Origin: Linum tenue
Lineage: Eukaryota; Streptophyta; Magnoliopsida; Malpighiales; Linaceae
Direction: 5' to 3'
DNA length: 64,000 nucleotides
NCBI GenBank assembly: GCA_946122785.1
Contig: CAMGYJ010000005.1
Span: 77,990,547-78,054,546, forward strand
In this document: piece after piece, positions 22,396 through 34,363 of the stretch
Position numbering within the stretch: position 1 is the first letter of the stretch
Layout of the letters: each line of letters starts with the position of its first letter
Notes under the pieces: model-generated
Seen by the model: the letters and a program-made list of their open reading frames with translations, nothing else
The model's database searches: none
What the model was told of the DNA's origin: nothing
Position numbers and translations under genes: made by a program

Positions 22396-22846
22396 TGTTG
22401 AAAATAAAAATTAAAGTTTAATTAAATAAAGCTGCAAAATATCTGAATTTCCTAGAGTCTACGTGAATGTGTGTGGAATTGTGTAGAAGAATAATTAATA
22501 TGGTTAGTTGGTTAGTTGTGGCATAAAGAATGATAAAAAAAATGAAAGCCACATATGTATGGCGGTGCAGGCAGATTTTTATAGGCTAGATGGACTATAA
22601 ATACCCTTAAGGAGTAGCGGTGTAAGTGTAGAGCCAAGAAAGAAAGATACAAGTAATAAAAAGTTTCCTCTTCCCACAACTCTCTGCAAAGTTCTTGTCC
22701 CAAATAAAAAACTCCTCCTTCCAACAATAGCTAGCTCAAAATAACGAGCTCCCTTACCACCAAAAAAGCCCACCAAAATTTCCATTCCATATTTGAAACG
22801 TGCCCACCAAAGTATAAAGGAAATAAATAATTTTTTATTTCCAACA
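22396..22846 (+). repeat. Copia LTR, shared (451 bp)
   Basis: TGTTGAAAAT to TTTCCAACA. It acts as 3' LTR of the partial copy and 5' LTR of the full copy. It contains TATAAATACCC near 22597, a likely TATA box, and is nearly identical to 27264-27713. Confidence 0.9.
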
Positions 22847-22849
22847 AAG

Positions 22850-22861
22850 TGGTATCAGAGC
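22850..22861 (+). other. Primer-binding site (initiator Met tRNA type)
   Basis: TGGTATCAGAGC lies three bases after the LTR. This is the standard plant copia site complementary to initiator tRNA-Met. Confidence 0.85.
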
Positions 22862-22956
22862 CCGAGTTATTTTTGAGTATGCTCTGTGGTTGCGGCGTAG
22901 TCTGATCTTCCACATCAGAAAAGAATTTCTCGTGTTTTTGTTATCACGATTGTCCC

Positions 22957-23799
22957 ATGGCCGAAAAATGTACTTTCCCCATTCAATTCCCCCACCTTAC
23001 CAAAACCAATTACAAAAATTGGTGCATTCGTATGAAAGCCTTGCTTGGATCCCAAGATGCTTGGGATATTGTCGAAAAAGGTTATGAGATTCCTGTGGAG
23101 GATTCTCGGTTATCTCCTGCTGAAAAGGAGGTGTTGAGAAAGAATCGAAAGAGTGATCAGAAAGCACTCACTCTCATTCATCAATGTCTTGATGAATCCA
23201 TGTTCGATCAAATAGCAGATGCTACCACGGCTAAGGAAGCATGGGAGATTTTGCAAAAGGAAATGCAAGGCGTGGAACCAGTAAAGAAGGTTCGACTTCA
23301 GACACTCAGGGGAGATTTCGAAGCAATGAAAATGAAGGAAGGTGAATCTGTTTCAGATTACACCGCCCGTGTGAAGTCTATCGCCAGCAAACTGAAGCAG
23401 TATGGGGAGAAAATTGAAGAGACCAAAGTGGTGGAGAAAATTCTACGATCACTATTACCAAAATTTGACTATGTGGTGGTGGCCATGGAGGAAGCTAAGG
23501 ACGTGTCAAAAATGACGGTGGATGAAGTTATCGGTTCACTGCAAGCGCGGGAGGAAAGATTAAATAAAAGAAATGAAGAATCATCAGAACAAGTGTTAGC
23601 TACAAAAGCTACCACTGAGGAGAAAGAAGGCGCACGAGGAGGAGGTCAGTACAGAGGTCGAGGCAGAGGCAGCTACAGAGGCAGAGGAAGAGGAAGAGCC
23701 CGAGGAGCATATCAAAGTAGAGATGGAGGAAATTTCACCACGAATAATTATGAAACGTCCACCAAAGGTAGAGGTCGTGGTCGTGGACGTGGAAGATGA
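22957..23799 (+). CDS. Copia Gag, prematurely stopped before the zinc knuckle
   Basis: 280 residues. The start MAEKCTFPIQFP is followed by the UBN2/gag-polypeptide fold of copia elements (NYKNWCIRMKALL, DVWEIV-like, EAWEILQKEM, LQTLRGDFEAMKMKEGESV). The C-terminus is a long RG-rich tract. A TGA at 23797-23799 cuts it off; the duplicate of this region has GGA at the same place, so a single G-to-T change made the stop. Gag forms the virus-like particle that packages element RNA. The zinc knuckle CHNCSKYGHYASEC now lies downstream of the stop. Confidence 0.8.
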   Translation: MAEKCTFPIQFPHLTKTNYKNWCIRMKALLGSQDAWDIVEKGYEIPVEDSRLSPAEKEVLRKNRKSDQKALTLIHQCLDESMFDQIADATTAKEAWEILQKEMQGVEPVKKVRLQTLRGDFEAMKMKEGESVSDYTARVKSIASKLKQYGEKIEETKVVEKILRSLLPKFDYVVVAMEEAKDVSKMTVDEVIGSLQAREERLNKRNEESSEQVLATKATTEEKEGARGGGQYRGRGRGSYRGRGRGRARGAYQSRDGGNFTTNNYETSTKGRGRGRGRGR

Positions 23800-24171
23800 A
23801 GTTGGAGATCAAATGAAGGTCGTGATAAATCCAACATTCAGTGCCATAATTGCTCGAAGTACGGGCATTATGCATCGGAATGTTGGAGTCCGCCTAAAGA
23901 AGTGGAGGAGACAGCAAACAACGTGCAAGAAGAAGAAGTCAGAGGCACATTGATGTTGTCACCAAAGGTAGAGGTCGTGGTCGTGGACGTGGAAGAGGAA
24001 GTTGGAGATCAAATGAAGGTCGTGATAAATCCAACATTTACCGCACATTCAGTGCAATAATTGCTCGAAGTACGGGCATTATGCATCGGAATGTTGGAGT
24101 CCGCCTAAAGAAGTGGAGGAGACAGCAAACAACGTGCAAGAAGAAGAAGTCAGAGGCACATTGATGTTGTC
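23761..24171 (+). repeat. ~200-bp tandem duplication over RG tract and zinc knuckle
   Basis: Both units (23761-23960 and 23961-24171) start ACCAAAGGTAGAGG and end TTGATGTTGTC. The second carries an extra ~11 bases (near TTACCGCACA) that shifts frame just before its zinc knuckle. Confidence 0.9.
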
Positions 24172-26155
24172 ACATCAAGGAGATGAGAAACCGAAAGACA
24201 ACATGTGGTATCTGGATAATGCAGCAAGCAACCACATGTGCGGTAAAAGAAACATGTTCGTGGATATGGATGAATCAGTGAAAGGAAATGTCGTATTTGG
24301 AGACTCCTCGAAGGTTCCTATTAAAGGCAGGGGAACCATACTCATCCGGCTCAAGAATGGCTCACAGCAATTTATCAGTGATGTGTACTTTGTCCCAGAC
24401 ATGACTAGTAACATCCTGAGTTTGGGTCAGCTGATGGCGAAAAATTATGAAGTCCACATGGTGAATCGTCAATTGGAGCTGTTAAATGAGAAGAAGCAGT
24501 TGTTGGCCAGAGTCCCAATGTCGAGAAACAGAATGTTCACGCTGAACATTCAGACAGAAATGGCGAAGTGCTTGAAAGCGTGTGTGAAGGACAATACATG
24601 GCTATGGCATCTGAGGTATGGCCATCTAAATTTTGGAGGTCTGAAATTGCTCGGTCAGAAGAATATGGTGCATGGTCTGCCAGTGATCAATCATCCAGAC
24701 CAATTGTGTGAAGGTTGCTTAGTTGGAAAGCAATTCAGGGCAAGTTTCCCGAAGGAGTCCCTGTCAAGAGCTAAAGCACCACTGGAGCTCGTCCATACAG
24801 ATCTCTGTAGACCGATCACCCCAACATCGTTCGGAAAGAACAAATACTTCCTACTGTTCATTAATGATTACAGTAGAAAGACATGGGTTTACTTCTTGAA
24901 GCAGAAGTCAGATACATTTGAAGCTTTCAAGAAGTTCAAAATTATGGTAGAGAATGAAAGTGGCCGCTACATAAAAGCAATGAGATCAGATAGAGGTGGA
25001 GAATTTATGCTCAAGAAATTCAGAAGGTTCTGTGAATATCAAGGAATTCGCAGGTTTCTCTCAGTCCCAAGATCCCCACAGCAAAATGGAGTTGTTGAGA
25101 GGAAGAACAGAACTGTACTCAACATGGCGAGAAGCATGATGAAGAGCAAGAACCTGCCAAAGGAGCTATGGGCTGAAGCTGTTGATTGTGCAGTCTACCT
25201 GCTGAACAGGTCACCAACAAAGAGTGTTTGGAATCAAACACCACAAGAAGCATGGAGCGGAAGGAAACCCACAATCTCTCACCTCCGAGTCTTCGGAAGT
25301 GTCGGATATGTGCACGTACCGGATCAAGAAAGGAAGAAGTTGGATGACAAAAGCAAGAAGTACATATTCCTGGGATACTCAGAACACTCAAAAGGTTACA
25401 AAATGTTTGATCCCGTGGAAGAGAAGCTGATCATCAGCAGAGACGTGGTAGTTGATGAAGAAGCAACATGGGATTGGAGTACTGAAGCAAAGAAGAGTTA
25501 TACTTTTTATCCATTCACTATGGATGAAAGTGATAATGAACCAGACACAGCTACACCTGTGACAAGTCCACCCAGTCACAGAGAGCCTGCTAGCCCAGAA
25601 GGAGAATCTAGTGAAAGTCCCCGAGAAAGGCCACAGAAGTATAGGAGACTTGAAGAAATTTATGAGGAAACGACAACCATTGAAGTTGATGAATTGACAC
25701 TCTACTGTCATTTCATTGATAGTGAACCAGTGGATGTTGAAGAAGCCATGAAGGATGAAAAATGGAAGAAAGCCATGAATGAAGAAATTGGAGCAATTGT
25801 GAAGAACAAGACTTGGGAGCTTGTGTCGCTACCTGAGAACCAGAAGCCCATCGGTGTGAAGTGGGTATTCAAGGCCAAGAAAAATGCTAAAGGAGAAGTC
25901 GTCAGACACAAAGCAAGGTTGGTGGCAAAAGGATACAGTCAGAGACCAGGCATTGACTATAATGAAGTTTTTGCTCCCGTTGCGAGAATGCAGAGTATCA
26001 GGATGGTGATATCTCTCGCTGCTCAAAATGGATGGAAGATACATCAGATGGATGTGAAGTCAGCTTTTCTGAATGGATATCTCGAGGAAGATATCTATAT
26101 TGAGCAACCCCCTGGATATGTCGTTGAAGGCCAAGTAGATAAGGTGTTGAACTGA
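24113..26155 (+). pseudogene. Copia protease, integrase and RT N-terminal part
   Basis: Open for about 680 codons. Protease motif WYLDNAASNHMCG; GAG-pre-integrase WLWHLRYGHLNFGGL with CEGCLVGK; integrase core LELVHTDLCRP, then RSDRGGEF and PQQNGVVERKNRT, supplying the D, D, E residues. The RT begins KKAMNEEI and includes HKARLVAKGY and HQMDVKSAFLNG. It ends VDKVLN at a stop caused by loss of one A near 26151. RT continues in another frame. The listed start is a GTG inside the open frame, not a biological start. Confidence 0.85.
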
Positions 26156-27249
26156 AAAAGGCACTGTATGGTCTGAAACAAGCACCTAGAGCTTGGAATA
26201 GCAGGATTGACAAGTATTTTCAGCATAACGGATTTAGCAAATGCCCACATGAGCATGCACTATACTGCAAGGTGCAAGGGGGAGCAATATTGATAGTTTG
26301 CTTGTACGTAGATGATCTCATCTTCACAGACAATAATCCTCACATGTTTGAAGAGTTTAAGAAGACGATGGTTCGTGAGTTCGAGATGACAGACATCGGA
26401 CTAATGTCATACTATCTCGGTATTGAAGTAACTCAAAAGGAGGAAGGAATTTTTATCTCACAGAGTGGCTTCGCAAAGGAGGTCCTGAAGAAGTTTAAGA
26501 TGGAAAGCTGTAATTCTGTGAGCACACCAGCAGAGTGCGGATTAAAGTTATCCAAGGATGATAAAGGAGAGAAGGTAAACTCAACGGAGTTTAGAAGTCT
26601 CGTGGGAAGTCTGAGATATCTGACTTGTACCAGACCAGATATTCTCTATGCAGTTGGATTGGTCAGCAGATACATGGAGGCGCCAACTATGTCACACTGG
26701 AATGCTGCAAAGAGGATACTGCGCTACATTAAAGGTAAAATTGATCATGGTCTACTTTCTACTAAGACAGAAAATTTCAAATTGGTTGGATACTGCGATA
26801 GTGATTGGGCAGGAGACGTGGATGATCGCAAGAGCACTACAGGATTTGTATTTTTCCTGGGAGATACAGCTTTCACATGGAGTTCAAAGAAGCAAGCTAT
26901 TGTGACATTATCTACTTGTGAAGTTGAGTATGTTGCTGCGACATCGTGTGCTTGTCATGTGATATGGTTGAGAAAGTTGCCGAAGGAGTTGAACATGACA
27001 CAAGAAGAGTCAACTGAAATTTATGTGGATAACAAGTCTGCCCTGGCGTTAGCAAAGAATCCGGTGTTTCATGATCGCAGTAAGCACATTGATACGAGAT
27101 ATCATTTCTTAAGAGAATGTGTGGAGCAGAAAGAAGTGACACTGAAGTATGTGAAAACTAAAGACCAGATTGCTGATATTTTCACAAAACCGCTAAAGCA
27201 AGATGTGTTCGTCAAACTGAGGACGCTACTCGGAATTACACCGAATTAA
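26156..27249 (+). pseudogene. Copia RT C-terminal part and RNase H (full copy)
   Basis: Continues pol in the shifted frame: KKALYGLKQAPRAW, then CLYVDDLIFTD with the two catalytic aspartates, WNAAKRILRYIKG and the RNase H segment GYCDSDWAGD. It ends in the same DIFTKPLKQD tail as the upstream partial copy. The polypurine tract AAGGGGGAG follows at 27255-27263. Confidence 0.85.
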
Positions 27250-27263
27250 ACTTTAAGGGGGAG

Positions 27264-27713
27264 TGTTGAAAATAAAAATTAAAGTTTAATTAAATAAAGC
27301 TGCAAAATATCTGAATTTCCTAGAGTCTACGTGAATGTGTGTGGAATTGTGTAGAAGAATAATTAATATGGTTAGTTGGTTAGTTGTGGCATAAAGAATG
27401 ATAAAAAAATGAAAGCCACATATGTATGGCGGTGCAGGCAGATTTTTATAGGCTAGATGGACTATAAATACCCTTAAGGAGTAGCGGTGTAAGTGTAGAG
27501 CCAAGAAAGAAAGATACAAGTAATAAAAAGTTTCCTCTTCCCACATCTCTCTGCAAAGTTCTTGTCCCAAATAAAAAACTCCTCCTTCCAACAATAGCTA
27601 GCTCAAAATAACGAGCTCCCTTACCACCAAAAAAGCCCACCAAAATTTCCATTCCATATTTGAAACGTGCCCACCAAACTATAAAGGAAATAAATAATTT
27701 TTTATTTCCAACA
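27264..27713 (+). repeat. 3' LTR of the copia element (450 bp)
   Basis: Almost the same as 22396-22846. It ends CCAACA immediately before DUF810 gene intron sequence. No matching 5-bp duplication is expected because the upstream side is the tandem partial copy. Confidence 0.9.
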
Positions 27714-28025
27714 GGCCGGTGTAGACGCTTTCAAGTTGAGTATAACTGCAGCTCTTGTGTGCTTAACTTCTTTCTCATGGATGATCATAATCCTGCCATC
27801 TTGTCATTGTTGTAGGTCTGGAATCCAAGGCCGAATAAGGAAAGGTTTGCGCCATCTGGAGTTGAAGTCTTGATAACTGTTGATGAAACTCTTGAAGCCT
27901 TCTTCTTGCTGCCAATTCCAATGCATTCAGACTTATTTCCAGAGCTTATTGGTGGACTTGATAGATGTATTCAAAATTACATATTGAAGGCAAAATCTGG
28001 TTGTGGTATGTTACTGACGTATATC

Positions 28026-28204
28026 TGATAAGGGACTTGGTCCCTAAGTTTCTCCTTTGTTGTTGGTTGTTAGTGGTGGAACGTTGGTCACCTCTTTCTG
28101 TTCCTTATTTCACTCTTTCTGTTGCTTTTCATTTGCTGCACTTTGTTGCTGTGTACTATAAATTTGTTGAATCAATAATAGAAACTCAAGCTTTGTCTCC
28201 TCTC
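28026..28204 (+). repeat. 5' LTR of the intronic copia element
   Basis: Starts TGATAAGGGAC after ATATC (28021-28025). It matches the 3' LTR over about 165 bases. The last ten or so bases differ, so the exact end is approximate. Confidence 0.75.
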
Positions 28205-28283
28205 TAACGAGTCAAATTCTCTCCTCTCTTTCTTTCTTCGTCTCTTTCTTCTTCCCTTCTTCTTCTTTCTTCCCAACAACAAC

Positions 28284-30796
28284 ATGGCAACAGAGTCTTC
28301 CTCTATTTCTTCCACTGCTCCCGCTTCCGGCTCTACTTCTATTCCCATGTCCACACTATCTCTCCCTATCAACCCTCAACTGACCGTCAAACTTACGCCG
28401 ACCAATTACCTGCTATGGCATGCTCAAATAACCCCTCTCCTGCGTTTTTATCGTTTGATGGGTCATGTTGACGGCACTCTCACTGCTCCCCCGCAACTTG
28501 TCGATGGCCAACCAAATTCGGCGTACTGGACCTGGTACGATCGTGACCAGTACGTGCTTACCTGGATTCATCTATCCCTTTCCGAAGCTGTACTCCCGAA
28601 CGTCATCAAAAAGACAACAGCCTTTCAGGCGTGGACGGCATTGGCTACCATCTACGCTTCTGGTTCTCACGTCCATATTCGGCAGCTCACCAAAACACTT
28701 CAGCACATCCACCGCGGCGATGCCACAATTCACGATTATCTCCAGAATGCCAAGGCAAAGCTGATCAGCTCGCTGCCCTAGGCTCCCCTGTCTCCAACGA
28801 CGATCTCACCGGCTGGATTCTTGACGGATTGGGTGAGGATTACCGGTCGTTCGTCCGCCATATTGAAGCAAGGATGGCCCCAATCAGTTTCGAAGATATT
28901 CATTCCCTGCTCCTCAGCGAGGAGCTTCAGATCCAGCGCTTCTTTGTTCGATCGGATTCTCCCTCTCCTGCTGCCTTCTTTTCAAGCGCCAGTGGCTCTC
29001 GCGGTCGGAGAGGACGTGGGCGCGGACTGGGCTTCCCTCGCGGCGGCGGCCGCTTTTATTCTAACCCAAATTTGTTTGTTCCTTCTGTTGGCAGGTCGAG
29101 TAATGCTTGTGGTGGAGTTCTTGGGCCTTGGCCCACTAGTCCTGTGTGTTACAACTGTGGCGGCGTGGCCACGTCAAGACCCATTGCCCAAGCCCATTTC
29201 AGCAACAGTCAACCAAATCTGCCCAGCCGGCCCATCCATACAGTTTGGCCCCTTCATACAGCCCACATACCTTTTTTTTCCTCCTCTCCTGCCCAGACCT
29301 TTAACCCGCAGCAGTGGCTCCTCGATTCTGGCACCAACCATCATCTCACCTCGGATTTAGACAACCTTGCTCATCATTCTGAATATAATGGCACTGATCA
29401 GGTCACATTTGGAAACGGTAACTCGCTTCCCATCTCTAGTTTTGGTTCCTCCTCCGCGTCATTATCAAACACTTCCATTTCTTTGGATATTATTCTCCAT
29501 GTCCGTCATGCTCCGTATAATTTGCTCTCCATCAGTTCTCTTACTCGATCTAATCCAATCTCCATTGAATTTTTTGACTCTCTTTTTATCATCAAGGATC
29601 GACGCATGGGGCATGAACTTCATCGAGGTTATGCGGTGGATGGTCTGTACTCCCTTCCCCTTCATATTTCCCGTCATCTCCCCCCCCCCCCAATTGCTTG
29701 TGCGGCTTCTTTTGACGTTTGGCATCGTCGTCTTGGTCATGCTAATGAAAGGGCAGTCTGGCACGCTCTTCATCAGCATCAAATAAAATTTGTTTCGTCT
29801 CCTTCTTCTTTGTGTCATGGTTGTGCCGTTAGTAAGATTCCCAAGCTTCCCTTTTCGTCATCCACTTTTCAAGCTACTGCTCCCCTTGAACTCGTTTGTA
29901 GTTATGTATGGGGCCCTGCTCCTGTTTTGTCTTATGATGAGCAATCCTATTACATTCTATTCTATGATCATTATAGCAAATTCTCGTGGATTTATTTCAT
30001 TCGTTATAAATCTCAATTGCTTAATGTTTTCATTCAATTTCGCCAATTGGTCGGAAAAATATTTTGGTCTCCCATTAAAACTTTTCAATCTGATTGGGGT
30101 GGTGAATATCAAGCTTTGTCCACCTATCTCTCTCAACATGGTATCGCTCATCGTTCATCGTGTCCATATACTCCTGAACAGAATGGATGTGCTGAACGCA
30201 AACATCGACACATCGTCAATAATGGTCTTGCTCTCTTTCATCACTCAAATGTTCCCCCAAAATATTGGTCTCTTGCTTTCGACACTGCCTGTTATCTTAT
30301 TAATTGCACACCTACACCTCTTCTTCACAATGATTCTCCTTTCCACTTTCTTTTTCAACGTGCTCCTGATCTCTCCAATCTACGTGTTTTTGGTTGTCTC
30401 TATTATCCATGGCTACGCCCCATCGCCCCAAACAAACTTGCTCCCCGTTCTTTCCCATGTGTTTTTCTTGGTTACAGCAAACTTCACAAGGGTTACCGTT
30501 GCCTTCACATTCCCACTGGTCGCATATATGTAAGCCGTCATGTTTTATTTGATGAGAATCGTTTTCCCTTTTCCGAACTACCCACCCCTCCACCATCTGT
30601 TCCACCTCTGCACCTCACATCACAACCCACTTTATTTCCTTCACCCCACCATCTGATACCCCTTGGCCCATTCTCCCACCCGATTCAATCACTCCCATTA
30701 CAGGCCCCCCTTCCCCCTTACACCAGCCCCAGCCCACTAACTCCCCTCGGCCCACCATTGCTCCCCAGCCCGATCCTACATCCCCCCTCCTCTTAA
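28284..30796 (+). pseudogene. Copia Gag, protease and integrase (frameshifted)
   Basis: Gag begins MATESSSISST and shows the copia gag fold words NYLLWHAQITPLLR and AWTALATIYA. A frameshift at about 28780 moves to the frame reading SPVSNDDLTGWILDGLGEDY. A GRRGRGRG tract follows, then a decayed zinc knuckle (CYNCGG without the H and C partners). Protease is WLLDSGTNHHLT. Integrase shows WHRRLGHAN, CHGCAVSK, SDWGGEY and PEQNGCAERKHR; the normal first core Asp position (LVCSYVWG) appears changed to Ser/Tyr. The frame ends in a proline-rich tract typical of the integrase-RT linker. Confidence 0.8.
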
Positions 30797-31286
30797 AGCC
30801 TCCTAATTCCACCCCTCCAGACCCATCTTCCCCCCTGCCTACTCCCTTAACCCATCCAGATTCCATTCCCCGGCCCACTGAATCCCCTCCCCCTGACTCA
30901 TTCTCTCGTCCCACCCCTACCCCCTGCCATCAACTTCTTCCCCAACCATTCCTTCTCCTCCTCGCCCTCTCCTTCAATATCACCGTCGACGTCCTATTCC
31001 TCCCTCCAATTCACCGCCCCAACCCCCTATATCCATCCCACCTCAATCTTCTTTCGTTCCTCGTTCGTCCACCCCCCAGCCTCCTCGCCGACCCCTTCCC
31101 AATCGCCCTCCATTCACCACTTCCCCTCGCCAGATTCCCAATACAAATCCCACTGTCTCAGCTCACCCAATGGTCACCCGCATCAAAAGGGAAACCTCAA
31201 ACCTCGTACCCTACTCTCTCACGTGCATCTTGATGACACGCCCACTACTGTGACACAGGCTCAAGCTACCCCACTGGCGCTCGGCC

Positions 31287-32763
31287 ATGGCCGATGAGGT
31301 CACTGCCCAGCTACGGAACCATACCTGGGACTTGGTTCCACCCCCACCAAACTGCAATATTCTCTCCAACAAGTGGGTCTATCAAAGCAAGCTCCATCCC
31401 GACGGTAAACTCGATCATCGACGGGCTCGCCTGGTCGCGCGAGGTTTTGAACAAATTCCGGGCCTCAATTTTCAGCAGACCTACTGCCCGATTCTGAAGT
31501 CGGCTACTCTTCGTCTGATTCTCGGTCTTGTGGTTACTCAGGATTGGCCGCTACATCAAATTGATATTGCTAACGCCTTTCTTCATGGTGAGTTACAGGA
31601 ACCTGTTTATATGCAGCAGCCGCCTGGATTCGTTGATCCCGACAAGCCGGATCATGTTTGTCATCTTCAGAAATCCATATACGGACTTCGACAGGCGCCC
31701 AGGACGTGGTTTCAATGTCTAGCCGCTTCTCTCTCTCGGTTTGGTTTCTCTGTTTCCCGCACTGATCCATCACTGTTTATTTACAAGACCGGACCCACGC
31801 GATTGTATATGATGGTATATGTCGATGACATCGTCATCACGGGTAATGATTATGCTCTCATTCAGCGGCTGTTTCCCTTCCTCCATGATAATTTTGCTCT
31901 CAAGGAATTGGGGTCACTATCGTACTTTCTCGAAATTGAGGTACATAGATCCTCTTCTGGTCTCATCCTCAGTCAGCGCAAGTTCATTCAGGATCTGCTC
32001 GAACGTGCTCACATGTCTGCCGCCAATGCCATCTCAACTCCATCCACAGTGGATATTATACATCAGTCGGCCATGGATTCTTCTCCATCATTTTCTGATC
32101 CAGCTCTGTATCGCAGCATAGTTGGCGGGTTACAATATCTCAGCTTCACCCGGCCGGATATCTCCTTTGATGTCAATCATGTTTCTCAGTTTCAACACTT
32201 TCCAACAGACAAACATTGGGCAGCTGTAAAGCGAATTTTACGCTATCTCCGCGGTACTATTGCTCGTGGGCTCGAATTTTCCAAATCACCTACTCTTCAT
32301 GTTCATGGCTATTCGGATGCTTCCTCGGCTTCTTGTCCGAAAGATCGCAAATCTATCACAGGGTTCGCAGTTTTCTGTGGTTCGAACCTAGTGTCCTGGT
32401 CTACTCGCAAGCAAAAATCCGTCGCCCGCTCTTCAACCGAGTGTGAGTATCGTGCACTTGCTACTCTTGCCTCTGAAGTTCTTTGGCTCAAGACTTTGCT
32501 TCATGAGTTGGGTCAGTCGATTCCTTCTGCTCCAGCCCTTTGGTGTGACAATCTTGGTGCGACATTCCTTGCTCATAATCCTGTGTTTCATAATCGGTGA
32601 AAGCATATGGAGATAGAGTTCCACTTCGTTCGTGATCAAGTCAGCAAAGGTCAACTACACGTTCACTATTTACCTGCTCCGGATCAACTTGTCAATGTGT
32701 TGACCAAGCCTTTACCACGGCTGTCCTCCAAATTCTGCTCCAAGTTTCGCCTCACCGAGCCTC
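31287..32763 (+). pseudogene. Copia RT and RNase H
   Basis: RT motifs are NKWVYQSKLHPDG, HQIDIANAFLHGEL, YGLRQAPRTW and the catalytic MVYVDDIVITGND. RNase H follows WAAVKRILRYLRG with GYSDASSASCPKDRKS and SSTECEYRALA. A TGA at 32598-32600 interrupts HNR before the last helix; the reading continues to VNVLTKPLPR. The polypurine tract GCGGGGGCG abuts the 3' LTR. Confidence 0.85.
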
Positions 32764-32777
32764 AACTTGCGGGGGCG

Positions 32778-32956
32778 TGATAAGGGGCTTGGTCCATAAG
32801 TTTCTCCTTAGCTGTTAGTTGTTAGTGGTGGAACGTTGGTCACCTCTTTCTGTTCCTTATTTCATTCTTTCTGTTGCTTTTCATTCGCTGCACTCTGTTG
32901 CTGTGTACTATAAATTTGTTGAATCAATAATAGAAACTCAAGCTTTGAGTCTTTCA
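32778..32956 (+). repeat. 3' LTR of the intronic copia element (179 bp)
   Basis: TGATAAGGGG to GTCTTTCA, then the target duplication ATATC. It contains CTATAAATTTG, the probable TATA box. Confidence 0.85.
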
Positions 32957-33879
32957 ATATCTAGCTGCCTGATTTATTTGTGCAATTATGCATTTCTCTT
33001 GGTACTTATGCTTGTGTGTTATTATTATTTTTATTTTTATTTTTTCTGTTTCCTTATTGACAATATGCAGGCACTCAAAGTTCTTATATTCCTGCTTTGC
33101 CTGCATTAACCAGATGTACAATTGAATCAAAATTCCAAGTCTTCAAGAAGAAGGAGAAGTCGCAAATGAGCCAGAGAAGGAAGTCTCAGGTTGGCACTGC
33201 CAATGGGGATGAGTCGTACGGAATACCTCAGCTTTGTGTACGCATGCATGAATACTCTGCATCACATTAGAATGCAGTTAGTTAGAAGTTTTGGAGAAGA
33301 GGACAACCATGTCAATGACGAGTTTACCAATGGAGTTGGGGTGAGGAAGTTTGAGCTATCAGCTGCTGCCTATTTGGAAGGGATTCACTTACATTACATG
33401 TTGTCTCGATGGGTTCCTGCTAGTTTTGCTTGCTGGTGGACCCTCTCGTGCTTTCTCTTTGCAAGATCGATCACGTGGTAATAGAGGAGAGGAGGAATAC
33501 AAGTTTCTTAGGGAGCTTTTCTGGTCCAATGGAGATGGGCTGCCAGTTGAGTTGATAGACAATTGTATTCGGCCACTGTTAGAAGCATCCTTCCGAATGG
33601 ACTCCGAAGCCCTCATCTCATCGAGAGGTTCAAAAGTGGGGCTGCGCGCAGAGGCTTATGGCTCTGCTACTAAATCCAGACTGACTTCCACTGCCGCCAA
33701 CTACAGGTTACTGGCCGGGGTCCTACTTAGTGAACCCGGCCAATACTCTATTGAGAGTTTTGTGTTACCGAAATGATGAGACAGCAACGAAGTTTCTGAA
33801 CAAGACTTACAACCTGCCTAAGAAATTGTACTTGCCTTCTATATTACTCCATTTTCTAAGTGTGATTAAAGTTGCCTAG

Positions 33880-34324
33880 TGATTTTATGTTCGCCTAGTG
33901 TTAATGCTTTGGCTTTATTTTGGAATCAAATATTGTTATCGGTAATTATTATGGGTGAGTGTAGTTTTTAATATTTTGCAACATAATTTTAAAGTAGTAA
34001 TCATATTCATACCTGTAATCTTTTATATAACGTAAATTTGTATAATTATGTGGTTTGAGAAAATGCATCATCCCCGAATGATCGATCAAATTTTTCTAGT
34101 TCGTGGATGTTAATTGAATAATCTTCCGAATACTATCTGTAAAACGAGGAGAAATGAGTTAGAATTGGGACAAATGGTTTAGGATTGAAATTTATAGAGA
34201 TAATCATAACACTTAGTGATATGAATGATGGAAGATGTAAAGTGAGAAAATCAACAACGTAGTTTTAGCATGTAATTAGGACTCTAAATGAGTTCGATGC
34301 AGTCAAGTCATGCAGATACTTAAA
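33880..34324. other. No gene seen; AT-rich intergenic DNA
   Basis: No supported ORF, repeat or element boundary. Confidence 0.6.
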
Positions 34325-34363
34325 ATATAAAATAGGGTTAATTGCATGGTTGGTCACTGAGAT

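Larger units (their letters stand above)
22396..27713 (+). mobile_element. Ty1/copia retrotransposon (Tork-like), full length, defective
   Basis: LTR, primer-binding site, gag, protease, integrase, RT, RNase H, polypurine tract and LTR are present in copia order. Disabling changes are a stop in gag, a 200-base duplication around the zinc knuckle and a one-base deletion in RT. The LTRs differ at few positions, so it is young. Lineage placement is from motif style only. Confidence 0.9.
28026..32956 (+). mobile_element. Ty1/copia element in a DUF810 intron (4.9 kb)
   Basis: Short LTRs of about 179 bases, and perfect 5-bp target duplications ATATC at 28021-28025 and 32957-32961. The interior has gag, protease, integrase, RT and RNase H in copia order and the same direction as the host gene. 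Base composition is C- and T-rich compared with the other copia elements. Frameshifts near 28780 and 30790 and a stop at 32598 disable it. Confidence 0.9.
27816..33879 (+). pseudogene. unc-13 homologue / DUF810 (PATROL1-like) gene, C-terminal remnant
   Basis: Exon 27816-28005, between a TTGTAG acceptor and a GTATGT donor, encodes VWNPRPNKERFAPSGVEV and then ETLEAFFLLPIPMH. The next exon starts at 33071 after ATGCAG and reads YIPALPALTRCT, KKKEKSQMSQRRKSQVG and YGIPQLCVR. A four-base duplication near 33243 shifts frame. KFELSAAAYLEGI then runs into a deletion of about 80 family residues before GFLLVLLAGGPSRAF. The end (LFWSNGDGLPVELID, LLRVLCYRNDET, KTYNLPKKL) is in two frames. The family is the plant MUN-domain secretion protein that moves proton pumps to the plasma membrane in guard cells. 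The 5' exons are absent; the copia element ends 102 bases upstream. Family recognition is from memory of its conserved C-terminus. Confidence 0.75.

Noticed and set aside
28821..29786. Long alternative frames overlapping copia gag and integrase
   Set aside because: They overlap in other frames with recognised protease and integrase motifs and have no family likeness.
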